A program made the position numbers and the translations under genes. A DNA stretch of 64,000 bases from Verticillium longisporum (Eukaryota; Ascomycota; Sordariomycetes; Glomerellales; Plectosphaerellaceae): contig JAETXT010000006.1 in assembly GCA_019188255.1 (NCBI GenBank), forward strand, positions 5,394,001 through 5,458,000. Reading direction: 5' to 3'. Below, piece after piece: positions 23,921 through 35,035 of this stretch (its first letter is position 1; each line of letters starts with the position of its first letter). The notes beneath the pieces were generated by a model. That model saw nothing but the letters and a program-made list of their open reading frames with translations, was not told where the DNA came from and did no database searches.

Positions 23921-24556
23921 TTATGCTGGTCCAAGTTTTTTGTGGAAAAAGGAGCATTGGCCCAGCTCCCCGTCAGCATAAGGTGCATAATCTGGCCGTT
24001 TGCCGAATTCAGTCCACCCAGCTCTTAACAAAAACGCGCGCTCCGGCGTGTTGGTTGCCACGTCCAGCAGCAGCAATGACATGTCCAGCTCCGTCAGGGC
24101 AAATGATTCCACGTGCGCCATGAGCCTGCCGCCCAGACCGTGCCCTCTCTCCGCCGGCAGTACGAGTAGGTTGTGGATGCTAGCTAACTTGGCAAGCGTC
24201 GGCTGAGGATTACGCACCAGCTGCACGGTTCCAAGTACCTCCATGGCAGAGGATGCGGGACGCCCAAGTACGAACAGCGACATGAGAGGGTTTGGGTCGA
24301 AGAGATCCAGCCGAAGGTTGTGCCAATACATGCTGGCATCGGCATCGGAAAGAGGTGCGAGAAAGTCGAGGGCCGAGAGGGCCGGTTCGGGATTGACGCA
24401 GGACTGCAGCACCCGACCGAGAGATGGCAAGAAACGTTTCAGATCGCCTGCGTTTCCTATCTGCGTGATGGTGAATTCAGATTGAATAGATTGCGTGGCT
24501 CCATCGGATGTGGTCGCTGTTGGCTAACGATCGTCCATGGTCGCCTCTGCAGTCAT
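23921..24556 (-). CDS. GNAT-family N-acetyltransferase, start uncertain
   Basis: The clear part is LAPLSDADASMYWHNLRLDLFDPNP...FFHKKLGPA. The acetyl-CoA-binding motif is LLVLPAERGHGLGGRLMAHVE, preceded by VLGTVQLVRNP and followed by a beta bulge strand (LLLLDVATNT) and ERAFLLRAGW, the usual GNAT order. The acceptor substrate is unknown. No in-frame ATG leads straight into the domain. An ATG at 24556 is in frame but meets TAG after ten codons. A 78-base intron (donor GTTAGC) could bypass that stop and join MDDR|DLKRFL. Alternatively the stop is a real CAG-to-TAG nonsense change. I give the outer limit and mark the 5' end as open. Confidence 0.6.
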
Positions 24557-24564
24557 GCGTCGTC

Positions 24565-24873
24565 TCAGCGACGCTGGCTCGGTGCCTGAGATGGTGATCG
24601 TTTTGGTGGCTGCTTTTTCCCGCTCGGTGTGAGGAGCATGGCGATGCCGAGGGGTATTGGCAGCGGGAAGGGAACAGGGTTAACGGGGGTCGTCATCATG
24701 GTAATCGACAGGGTCTGGTTCATCTGCGCACCGGCCCCATCACTGGGCTTCTTCCCCTGGCCGTTAGCAGAGCTACTGGGGGAGGCTGTCCTGGCGGGCT
24801 GTGGGCCACGCCGGGGTTGGGGCCGAGGGTTGGTCGAGTTGGCACGGTGGGGATAACTGTTGGAAGGCATCAT
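24565..24873 (-). CDS. Possible small Pro/Ser/Asn-rich protein
   Basis: A 102-codon frame begins MMPSNSYPHRANS and contains low-complexity Pro, Ser and basic residues plus one hydrophobic patch (PVPFPLPIPLGIAMLL). It ends only 8 bases before the putative GNAT start on the same strand. I recognise no family, and it could equally be a chance frame in the GNAT promoter. Confidence 0.22.
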   Translation of the reverse strand: MMPSNSYPHRANSTNPRPQPRRGPQPARTASPSSSANGQGKKPSDGAGAQMNQTLSITMMTTPVNPVPFPLPIPLGIAMLLTPSGKKQPPKRSPSQAPSQRR

Positions 24874-25597
24874 GACGAGAAAGGTGTTTTGTTGGATGTG
24901 TGCTTGAAGGGATAGTTCGGCTGGCAATTTGGATCTGAAATATCTGGACTGGAGTTCTGACATTGATAGCAGAGTCTCCTTCCACAAGACGAGGTGGTTG
25001 TTATATAGTCTCCGACCATGGAGACATGGTGCGATGAGCTTCGAAACCAAGCATCGCTGTCGTTTCAAGCTTGATGAAATGGCACCTTTTCTGCTGATCC
25101 TCAGCCCAGACGCGAAACACCGTGGAAGCTGCCGCTTGGCGAGTTGCACTCTGCAGTTGCCTGGCATCCAGATCCATGGAGAGCTCGCGTGATGATGAGC
25201 ACGCGGTGCCTCACAGAGCGACTCCCTGGTGGGTGGGCAAGGTGGGTTACCATGTACGCGTTGTAGGCGACCTGGGGATGATTATGGCTCGTTCTCCAAG
25301 CGTCCAGTTTGGTGTTCTGATCACGTGCTGAGCAGGCTCCATCGAGGTGTGGCACACCCAGCCACACCAAGGGCGACACCAGCCACGCTTTCTATGGCAG
25401 ACTCACCATACCTTACTCACAGGCACAAGCACATGAGACCGTATTCGACTCGAAGCTCAGCCCGAGGTCCCCCAACAAGTCCAGTACATTCGCCTTTATT
25501 CGGAGAATATAGCTCAGGTTCTCTATTTACCTTTGCAAGAAACCATACTCGACTCCGAGTCATACTGGGCGAGGACCTGATTTTACAAGTACCAAAC
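24874..25597. other. Divergent promoter region
   Basis: Space upstream of the armadillo-repeat gene. An in-frame ATG at 25394 could extend that protein by 68 residues, but the extension is low-complexity. Confidence 0.4.
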
Positions 25598-28023
25598 ATG
25601 GAAAATCTGCACCAGAATGTTATTCCTCAAGCTGTGGACGAGCTTGTCACTCCGGGTGACCACCAGCAGCACAGTACCGCTGCCGCTACCATATTAACAG
25701 CGTCAGAGATAGACTCGCTGTTACAAAATTGGACCCATGACAACACTGGCCAGTTAGTCCGCAACCAGGCGGGGGGCGATGCCGCCTTGTTACCAGACCC
25801 AGATCGGCTTCGGCGGACGCGAGCCTTGGGAGATGTCCTTCACACAGTCCAGCAGCTGTGGTATGCAGGCTCTGAAGAGATCGATGCAGTTGCCCAGATA
25901 CTCGCGAACGGGAGCAGAACTGGTAAGAGTTCATCTCCTCTCATGAGACACGGCCACAGCGTTGACGAGTGCCAGCGTCTTGGAGGCTTCCGCTTGGGGA
26001 TTCAGCCGTCTTTGACTTCTTCCTCGGCATCCTTGCCGTCGACACGATACGCCAGTCTTTAAAGTTGCAGATATTGCGGCTAGCTGGAAATTGCTGCGCC
26101 GATGCTGGTACGTGGCATCACATGATCGCAGCTCAGAACGTCACTGATGACAACACGCAGATGAGAATCGCGCGCGCGTCGTCTCATCCAACCACATGCC
26201 AGCCCTACTGGCGCAGCTCGAGGATGACAGTTTATTGCCGTTTGCTATCCAGGTCATACATAATGTCATGATGGACTATGAGTCCACGCAGCTCGCAGCC
26301 TTGAACGCTGGCCTCAGTGCGAAGCTCGTCGACCTTCTTGCCAGCCCGCGGTTCGCCCACTGCCAGCATCTTCTCGGCATGATCGGCACCATCTTTGAGA
26401 TGCTTGTTGGCCATCGTACGTAGTGACCTCACTTATATAAGGACACCAGCTGATCAGTCAGAATCCGAGGCAACCGTCGCCAATCCGCAGACGCCTCTGA
26501 TCCTCCTCAACCTTGCCCTCAGTCCGGCTGTTGTTGATGACGCTGCCGACGTCATCCAGCTGACCTTGGTTGCGCTGTCATACCTCTCCTTTGAGAACCT
26601 GCAAACCGTCTTCGTCAGTTCATACGGCATGCCGAGTTTACTTGGCGCATATTACCACATCTCCGCAAAGCTTGATCCCACCGTCGTCGCCGAGGAAGAC
26701 CTTGAGGCCCAACTGAAGCAACTACGAAACACATTCATGCAGCTTCTGGCCGATCTCTGCTACCTGCCGACTTTCAACCAAGTCTACGATCTCAGCTCCC
26801 CCATCTTCCAGACGTTCCAGTCCTGGCTGTCGTCCCCTGGGAATCCCTCCCTCCAAGCCGCTGCGTGCCTCTGTCTCGGCAACGTCGCCCGATCAGATGA
26901 AGCCTCGCTCGCACTCGTCTCAAATCACCAACTGCACACGCCTGTCATCGCCATCACCGCCGCCCAGGTCTCTCTCGCCACCGCCCAACCAGCGCAAGGC
27001 CCCTTTGACGCCGTGCTGCTCCATTCGGCCCTCTCTCTCCTCAAGAACCTCGCCATCCCCGCCTCCTCCCGGCCCGTGCTCGGCGACCTGCTCACCCCCG
27101 ACCTCCTGCCCACGATCTGGTCTCTCGACCCAAACACCTCGATGCAGACGCCGCACCTGCACTTTGCCGCCGCCCCCCTAACCGGCCTCCTGCTCACATC
27201 TACGCCGCAAAACGTCCGCCGCCTCTGCGCCCCCCTATCCCCAGACCCCCTCTCGCCCCTCAGCAGCCAGACCCTGCTGCACCGCCTCCTCGACGTCTTC
27301 GCCCGCGCCGACCCCACCCAGGCCGCCCACACGCGCACCGAGGCCGCGCGCGCCGCCCTCGCCGTCGTGCGCGTCCTGCACACGACGCCCGTGCCTCCGC
27401 TGCTGCCGGACTGGGACCCGCGCGACGACGGGTACGTGTTCCGGCGCGCGGGGGCGCCCGTCGCGGCGGCGGCGGCGGCGGCGTCGTCGTCGTCGCCGGC
27501 TGGGGAGGACGTCGCGCGGCCGCGGCGGGAGGTGTTTTACCGGCGCCACGGGGCGCTGGGCAAGGCGCTCGCGCACCTCGTTGTGCAGCCCAAGTTTGGC
27601 GTGCTGCGGAGCGAGGCGTGGTTTGTGTTTGCGCTCATGGCGAGGAGCGAGGACGGCGCTGGCGTTGTGTCCAAGGTGCTTGCTGTGCCCGGGGCGTGGG
27701 AGGCGCTCGTGGAGAGCATCACGGGGAGAAGAGAGGGTGAAGAGCGTTCGGCTGAGACGGCGGAGGAAAGGGGTGAGGTTACCATCAGTACGGATGCTGC
27801 CTCTGTCGTAGATGGGCTGCAGCCGCAGCAGGTTGATCCGCAGCAGGCGGAGGGGATGGCCAGGGTTGATCGGGAGAACGGCTTGGTGCTCGTGTCCGAG
27901 CTGGTCAAGCATGCTGGGGGGGATTTCCCCGCGGCGAGAAGAGCAGCACTGGGAGAGATGCTGAAGGAAGGCGGGGAGTTGGTGGCCGAGGGTCGAAAAG
28001 ATGACGGCGCGAAGGAAGGCTAA
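25598..28023 (+). CDS. Armadillo-repeat protein resembling SmgGDS / Rap1 GTPase-GDP dissociation stimulator
   Basis: I chose the ATG at 25598 (MENLHQNVIPQ); 25394 is an alternative. Three introns give the joins ...NGSRT|ASWRLPLG, ...CCADAD|ENRARVV and ...MLVGH|QSESEAT. The product, about 740 residues, is built of helical repeats such as LKLQILRLAGNCCAD, LLPFAIQVIHNVMMDYES and LQAAACLCLGNVARSDEASLALV, and later LHSALSLLKNLAIP. These look like the SmgGDS group, which chaperones prenylated small GTPases. There is a poly-Ala/poly-Ser insert around 27465-27495 from GCG and TCG runs, and an acidic, low-complexity C-terminal tail. The last exon is strongly GC-rich. The repeat class is clear; the SmgGDS assignment is by resemblance only. 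Confidence 0.68.
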
Positions 28024-28528
28024 GTCCGGTGGCCGAAGAGAATTTGCTGCCGCCTGAGATGTGTAGCGTAGTTTAATGACACTTCACATGCACATCACAT
28101 CACCCCGTTTTCAGACATATCCAGCAAGCAAGGTCATAGTTCACATTGGATATCATGTACCCACTTCAGATCATGCTTTTCCCATTGCAGTCGTCTGAGT
28201 ACATACGCCAGCCCAAGGACGAATGCAGCTGCGGCGGTATTCTTCTTCTGCCTCCTGACCCGCGTCCTCAATTGTATCTTTGTTCTTCCCCCTCTACCCC
28301 AACACGCCCAGGCCAGGAAAGAAGAAAGAAGCCGACTTCCGGGCTTCCTCTCGGAACGGAAACACGGATGGTCCGAAAAGCAGCCGGAAGGAGGCGTGCA
28401 GCAGCGTTTTGCGCGTAAAATGAACCTATACCATGCAATCCGGCCAGCCCCAGCCTGAAACGAACGAACCAAAAAGGAAATGAGCAGACAGAGGTGGTTG
28501 ATGCCGTTCACGACATGCCGCCTCCCGC
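28024..28528. other. Convergent intergenic region
   Basis: Shared 3' region of the armadillo gene and eL13. No supported gene. Confidence 0.6.
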
Positions 28529-29504
28529 TTATTTCTTGGCCGCAGCCTCGGCGTCGGCCTTGTCCTTGGCACGCTTCTCGCGCTTGCCCTGGTTGCGCTT
28601 CTCGCTGCGGGCGTGGCGGAGGGCCTTGAAGGCACCGCCCTCGACGGCAGCGGGGATCTCGGACTTCTTGATCTCGGAGAAGCCAGACGCGACGGGGGCG
28701 AAAGGCAGGGCCTTGGCGATGTGGGAGGCGGTCTCGATCTTGGACAGGTCGGTCTCGGTGGAGTCACCCTTCTTGGCCTTACCGGCCTTGCGGGGGAAGA
28801 GGACAAGGCGCTCCTGGTAGGCCTTGAGGCGGGGGACGTTGGCGGCGAGGCCCTCCTCAGAGAGGTTCTGGCGGCGGCCGTCGACGGAGATGCCGATGGT
28901 CTGGGCGAAGCGGCGGGGGATGCCGGCCTCCTGTGGTGCGTGTCAGTAGGGTTTTGGGGGGGACGATTGAGGGGTCGCTGTTCTCCCTCCCCCTCATGTC
29001 GAGGTGATGGTTGGTTTGGTGCATGTCGTACCTTGAGCTCGGCCAGAGAGAAACCACGGCCGGCGCGAACCTTGCGGTTGTACTTGATGGTAGGGCACCT
29101 CACGATGGGGCGCAGGGAGTCGACAGGGCGGGGAGCGACCGCGGCGGCCTTGGCCTGGCGGGCATGTCTGCGGCTGAGCTTCTTGCCGGGCTAAAATTCC
29201 AGAAAATATCAGATCCTCTGTCGCGATTCACACAAGATAAAAGTCCGTCTCGTTGCCCGTGGTCGTTTCATACCTGGTCGAAGTGGGTGCGAACCCGGCG
29301 CTGCCAATCCTTGCGGAAGTCTGAAGGAACTAAGTCAGTCGTCTGTCTATTTCGTCGTCGTGTTCTTGCGTTTCGTCGTCGAGAATCGAATCGGTGTGGG
29401 GGGGAGCCTCACGGTTGCTCTGGAGCTTCTGGTTGCCCTGAATCGCCTAGAATTGAGAGTTAGTACGGACTATGAGGATGCGCCGTGACCGTGGGCCATA
29501 CCAT
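28529..29504 (-). CDS. rpl13: 60S ribosomal protein eL13
   Basis: This is a component of the large cytosolic ribosomal subunit. The start codon at 29502-29504 stands alone as the first coding exon: ATG is followed at once by a GT donor, and the next exon reads [11 protein letters not shown]. Later exons give [54 protein letters not shown] (conserved core), [26 protein letters not shown] and a Lys/Ala-rich tail ending DAEAAAKK. About 215 residues, normal for the family. The small first exon and dense introns near the 5' end are typical of fungal ribosomal protein genes. The neighbouring COX14-like gene is divergent. Confidence 0.92.
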
Positions 29505-30318
29505 TTTGACTTGGACTGCTGACGACCGAGTTGTTGATGAGGGTTGCTGCGAGGTTAGTTGGAGGAGGAGGCAATCGACAGTCAGAGTCGGCAAAAACGC
29601 TTGCCCTAAAAATTCCTGTGCCTGCCCAAATTGTTCGGGTGGGGCCCACATCCACGAAGCGGATCTGAGAGGGGACTGGGTCGAGGGTGCAGGGTCACAT
29701 GACCGACTGGGGTCTACTCATCCATTGACGAACGAGCAGCGTCGTGGGTGATGAGGAAGCGGGTACGTATTGACTGGGCTGATGTGGGCAGTTCTGCCGC
29801 CACCGACCGCTTTTATTGCCTCGTTTTTGGCAACAACTTGTCCCAGCTCTGGACCGTGACCATGGTCCTGTGAAGATGCTCAATCTTGATTGCTGCTATT
29901 TGAGAAGATTATGATGGCCATGACTTGTTCGATAGCCAAATGGCTTTGGAGTTGTCGTCATCGAGCTCTGTTTGCTCGACTCAACTGATAAAGAGCTCAC
30001 GGGATATTGCGATACTCCAGCATTAGGACTATCAATGAAGCTTGGTGGAAACTGCTACCTAATTTCTTGCAAACAATTGACCTGTTCCAATGATCCAATG
30101 TCTATAACGTTCATTCAATCGCCCAAGACTTGAAGAGGCAGATGGATCAATTTGTGCCAGCCTCTGCCAGTCGCTGCCAGCTGCCCCTCTCAGCCAATCC
30201 TATCGGCGCCAATCCCTGAAAATCTCAGCCGGGAAATGGAAATGGAACGATCATCGGCGGCATCTTCAGCAGACCCCGAACGTCTCTCCTGAACACCATC
30301 CCTCAGCTCACCACCAAG
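29505..30318. other. Divergent promoter region, eL13 / COX14-like
   Basis: No coding frame supported. It must hold the strong eL13 promoter. Confidence 0.55.
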
Positions 30319-31317
30319 ATGCCGATAAAACCCTCAATGGCGACGCGCATGCCTCTCCGGAGCGCTTCGGACGCAACCCGATTCACATCCACCACCCCGC
30401 ACGCCTCTTCGAAGCAACCCCCGTATCCGCCGCTACATCGAAAGCTCCATCCGCCGCTAGCAGGCTATCATGGTTTGGGCCCAAGTAGGGTGGCGAGACG
30501 ACTGAGGAGCTCGTTCGAAGACTAAGAGCTGCACACGAGGCCGCACGAAAGGCCCAGGTGTCTGGATTTGACAAGGATGTCGGCGGTGGACGACGTTTCT
30601 TTGATGTTGCGCATCGCGTCACTATTGCAGGACTGCTAGGATTCACTGGTACGGCTACCTCCTTACCCGTAGCCACCACCTATATTCTTGGATCCCTCGG
30701 TGGGAGGCATCCTGCTATGCCTCCTCCTCAGGATTACACGCAGGACAGTCGGTCGTCGTGAACACACACGCTAACAACATGACAGCCCTTGCCGGCCTCA
30801 TCTCCGTCTACTCCGTCTACGACATGGTCACCTACAACCGCAAGCGTCGCGAAGACTTTACCGAAGCCCAGAAGCTCATGGACGCCGACTCCCTCTCTGC
30901 CGCCCGTATCGCTTTCATCAACGGAACCGCGACCGAGGACCAGATCCAGCTCGTCGAGGACGCCAACGCCCAGGCCCGCGAGACGGGTGTCAAGCTCCCC
31001 CTCTGCTGGCGCCTGCGCCGCCCACTGGCGCGTCCATTGCCCTGGGCGCCGCCGCACCCGCTGCCTCGAGGACCGAGGAGCCGAGCCCGGTGCTCGACGC
31101 GCTGGCGAGGGAGGAGGAACTCAGGGCGCTCGAGGCCAGGAGTGGAAAGACGGGAGGAAGCTGGTGGCCCTTCTCGTCGAGTGCGGCGAAGGGTGAGTCT
31201 ACGACGGGAAGCGATGTTGTCAAGGCTGTGCAGGGGGTAAGGAGGCGATCCGCGAGTCTGCGCACGCGGCGTTTGAGAAGGAGAAGGAGGCTCAGCGTCA
31301 AGGGGTCCGCTGGATAA
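30319..31317 (+). CDS. COX14-like mitochondrial membrane protein, frame-disrupted
   Basis: The N terminus is basic and Ser/Thr-rich (MPLRSASDATRFTSTT), like a mitochondrial presequence. The core is GGRRFFDVAHRVTIAGLLGFT|ALAGLISVYSVYDMV, one membrane span interrupted by an intron, followed by NRKRREDFTEAQKLMDADSLSAARIAF. This resembles the COX14 family of cytochrome oxidase assembly factors; the assignment is tentative. The reading frame breaks three times, each fixed by one extra base: at C4 (30395-30398), C5 (30997-31001) and G5 (31233-31237). In addition an in-frame TAG at 30486-30488 lies in WFGPK*GGETTEEL. With the frames joined the tail reads SWWPFSSS...EKEKEAQRQGVRWIR. Sequence error seems likelier than decay, but the TAG is unexplained. 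Confidence 0.55.
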
Positions 31318-33947
31318 GGTAGGGTTGGAGGGAGAGAAGAAGAAGGGCTGGTGGTGATGATGATACCGTCACACGAACACGGGTGTAATTTGCTGTACCA
31401 TTGGGATCAGTACAAAAATTGGGGGAGCTGCACAGCATGAGTGCAGAGCAACGTGTATCATCATACTGTAGACAAGTTGTACGACATGTACCTGCATTAG
31501 ACGGCGTCTGGTGGACTTGCTGTCTTGGGGAATAACAAAAAAAAAGTTTCCCAGTTCGGCTCAGTTTGATTTCCCATGTCTCTGTATGTGCGTGTGATTG
31601 TGTTGTGCTACTACGTGTCGTCAATTCTGCAGGGCGAATAGGCTCGCGGGACGTTCGGGGTTTCTGCAGCCGGAGCTCTATCCTATCCCGACGGGGCGAG
31701 GCTGACGTGACCCACGGACGGCGTTCGCGACTTTGGCCCAGGTCGGAAGAACTGAGACCGTGCTTTCGCGAACACGGAATCCTACCTTGACAGGTGAAGC
31801 TGTCATGTTGAGGAGTCATGAGTGCCTTAGTCTTTTCACGTGGATGCGGGGCGTTACTGACGGCCGACCCTGTGTCATGTGCATCAAGAGGTGGACTGAG
31901 GCCAGGCTCACGTCGAAACTCAGCCTGATATTTCGTTTCTAGCAGTTTCGTGAGCACCCAGACTCGGCAGGCCCGACGCCATGTCCTTTCAAGAATGTTC
32001 TAGATGTTAGGTGTATTATATTTCATTTAGTGATGATGGTAGACTATTCGGGAGTGTATCCGGCCGGAGACCTGTTGTTGACTGTTGGGTTTCACTATGT
32101 TTTTCTTACAAAAATACTGTCTAGTTTAAACCTAAAAAACAAAAACACTGCGTCAACATGAGTAGAATAGAATCCCAAGACTCGAAAATCAATTATTCAA
32201 TGCCCTTAAAGAGCTATCCCCATTTTTCAGTAGCTAAATATGTATTGTCCTGTCTGTGGTGCTGAATGTTGGTAGATTGAATGGACCAGAGGATCATCAC
32301 CAACATCAACACACATACACCATCAAACAGCTACAAAATCTACGATGACCATGGCTGCAACAAAGGTTACGATGACCGAAGACGGCATTGAACATACAGA
32401 GAGTCTCTATGGCGACCATTTGCCACTTTGTGCCCCCGGCGTCCCAACACAACGTCCACCCCGGTCCCTCATGAAGCAATCCTGAAACCTTACGCCCACA
32501 GAGAACCTTCTCCGAACTCCAGACAGCGGCCCCTCTCGATGCTCCTTCAACAGCCAGGACCCGCCATCTGACAGGCCGACCTGTCGCCAGCGGAGCATTT
32601 CCATGGCGGCGGTCGGAGCATTGCACAGACAATCTCCTAGGCGAAGGGGAAACTATCCGCGCTTCCTTCTCTTCAGGGCGCTGCTCGCGAAGGTCAGCGC
32701 GGAGATCAAGGAGGCATGCTGATGATGGCAATGGCCGCCGAGGCTGTTGTTTTGATGAGAAGATTCACAGTTTGACCGCCCCACGGGATTTGTGCCTCGC
32801 CCGCCTGAGGCTCGCTTGACTCGGTGTTGTCTTGTCGTGACGATCCAGAGGTGCCATCTGGTGTTCCGTGTGCTTCCTGTGTCTCCCTCTCCCTGGCGTG
32901 GCTTCGTGGGCTTGGACTTGTCACTTGCGCACTACTACTTAGGACCTTGGTTTTCCTTTCCGCATGGCTAGCTGGGGTCGGGCGTGTTTATTTCTTCTTC
33001 TTCCACTCCTTGTGTCTCTTTCACCCCCTGATAACCCTACGTAAGGTTTTGCAGCTTGGTTCTGGCTATTCCGTATTAGTGAAGCACCTGACGCCGGGCG
33101 ACTCTTTTCTTTGGGCGGGTTCCCATCAGACAGACGCAGTTTGCCTGATTTCCTCTCTTTGTTTATTTCTTCTTCGACTTCAACGACCAATTGAATCAAG
33201 CCTCACCGAATTGATTCGACTGGCGAGTAGTTTCCTGAACACTCGAACTTGGTGTTGTAGGACTCTCACTCCTTGTGGACGCTTTCTTGGCAAGCTCTCG
33301 CTGTTGGTGGCACCATCCCAGGCAGCACGGGCAAGACAAGACGGGATACGGGAAAGCACCAACCACCGGCACCAGCCGAAAACAGCACTTCACGACACTA
33401 CCGACAACACTTTCCTTCTTTCCCACTATCTCTCTGCCGACGGCACCAGGCACCAGTCCTTCTGTCCCCTTTACTTCATCGCTTCCATTCTCCAGCTTCT
33501 TATCCCTGACTTCATTTACCTTATTTCACCTTGCCTGCGCCTTCTCGTTTACGTGCGCGTCCTTTCCCCCCCCTTCTTCTAAGCCTCCGCAACCGCACCA
33601 GCGAGCCGACTCCGCCACAGCTTCTCATAGGAGGCGCAATCGACCCAACCAAGACACAGCTGACGACCTTCCCCGCCTACCTACCTGCCTTGGCTCGCCT
33701 CGACTGGGACCCCCCCCCGATACCCCAGCTAGACGTCCCTTGCAGCTGAGCAGCTCTCTCGGACCTGCTATCGACATACTTTCTCTCCTCGCCTTCATCG
33801 TCGAGCGTCGTACATCGAGATCATCGACTGATCAATCCGTTTGCCGGTCATCTTTCGGCATTTTTGTGCATCACTTTGCGGCAGCATCAACTCGGCATTG
33901 TTGCTTATAAACCACATTTCTTTCGCTACAGACTGCGGCGATCAACA
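31318..33947. other. Intergenic: long pyrimidine-rich leader
   Basis: No gene supported. From about 33.4 to 33.9 kb the plus strand is strongly C/T-rich, as is common in fungal 5' untranslated leaders. Long open frames in this tract are low-complexity and not credible. Confidence 0.5.
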
Positions 33948-35035
33948 ATGTTCGCCCAGCCATTTCACGATCCCGCTCGGAAGAGGCTCCGTGAGGAGGA
34001 CCCCGACGCCGCTGTTGGATCTTGCGGCTTCAGTGAACACCGTAATGTATGTTCCCGTCGATGACGCCTCACCTCCCTGCTGGCCTGCCACATCGCTGAC
34101 TGCTTCGATAGAAACGGCTGCAATTGCCCGTCCGAACCTCGCCTTCATCTCAGAAGCGGAGCACGCCCATCTTTCCCCTCTCATCTACACCCCATTCCCA
34201 GATACATACCGAATGTGACTCGGAGGCGCCGGCCTCGCACTTTTCGCCCTGGTCGTCATCCCCAACCCTGGGCATGAACTCACCAGGCGTGGACCGCGAG
34301 ATGGACATGGCCATGGACACAGCCATGTCGCCTCTGAACAATCTCCAGCATCTACAGCCGAATCCTCTCCAGACTGATGCCTCCGGCCGCTTGCCAACAC
34401 CCATGCAGTCGAGCTTTGCCCCACAGCTGCGCGGCGCCACCGGATGGAGTGGACCGGGCCCTGTGATTATGCAACAGAACGGCCTATCCAACATGGGCCA
34501 CGTTCACAGCACTGCTTTCCAGGACCGCACAGTGCCAAGGACCATGCAGACGGGTGATGGCTGGCACTCGGACGTCCAGCGCCGCATACCATCACCCATC
34601 TCGGAGGTTGACTCAAGCACTGCGAGCCCGGGTATGTGTCTCGAGAGTGGCGCCAGCAGTGGCTTCCCTTCGCAGTTGACGGCGAGGCTCGAGCAATCCA
34701 CATTGTCTCCTCGAGGAGAGGACATGGGCATGATGGACGTCTCACCCTCTTTCTCCACACATGCGGAGGCGGCTGCCGAATATGAGCACATGCATGAGCA
34801 TGAGCATGAGCACGAGGAGGGCGAGGATGGCATGGCCCCCCTGACGGAGACGATCTCGGCCCCAGCCACGCCTTCGCCAGGACGCAGCCGGGGACACATG
34901 CGGTCGCACCACACAATCAACACGTGGACGTGGCAACCGGGCATGAAGAAGAGCTTCAGCATCGGCTATCGAGCCGACTGCGAGAAGTGCCGCCTCAAGG
35001 TGCCTGGTCACTTCAACCACATAATCGTATCCTAG
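33948..35035 (+). CDS. Conserved Ser/Pro-rich protein with a Cys-containing C terminus
   Basis: The start at 33948 gives MFAQPFHDPARKRLREEDPDAA. One intron of about 60 bases joins ...SEHRN|KRLQLPVRTSPSS. The product is about 340 residues: a basic N terminus, a long disordered Ser/Pro/Met-rich middle, a His/Glu repeat (EHMHEHEHEHEEGED) from repeated GAGCAT-type codons near 34780-34820, then a compact C-terminal block, MRSHHTINTWTWQPGMKKSF, followed by a CEKC pair and HFNHIIVS. The C-terminal block looks folded and conserved, and the cysteine pair with nearby histidines could bind metal. I do not recognise the family. Basic clusters suggest a nuclear protein. Confidence 0.68.

Noticed and set aside
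27235..27912. 225-codon Arg-rich minus frame
   Set aside because: Antisense of the GC-rich last exon of the armadillo-repeat gene.
32824..33582. 252-codon plus frame rich in Leu, Ser and Phe
   Set aside because: It lies in a C/T-rich 5' leader where stops are rare by composition.
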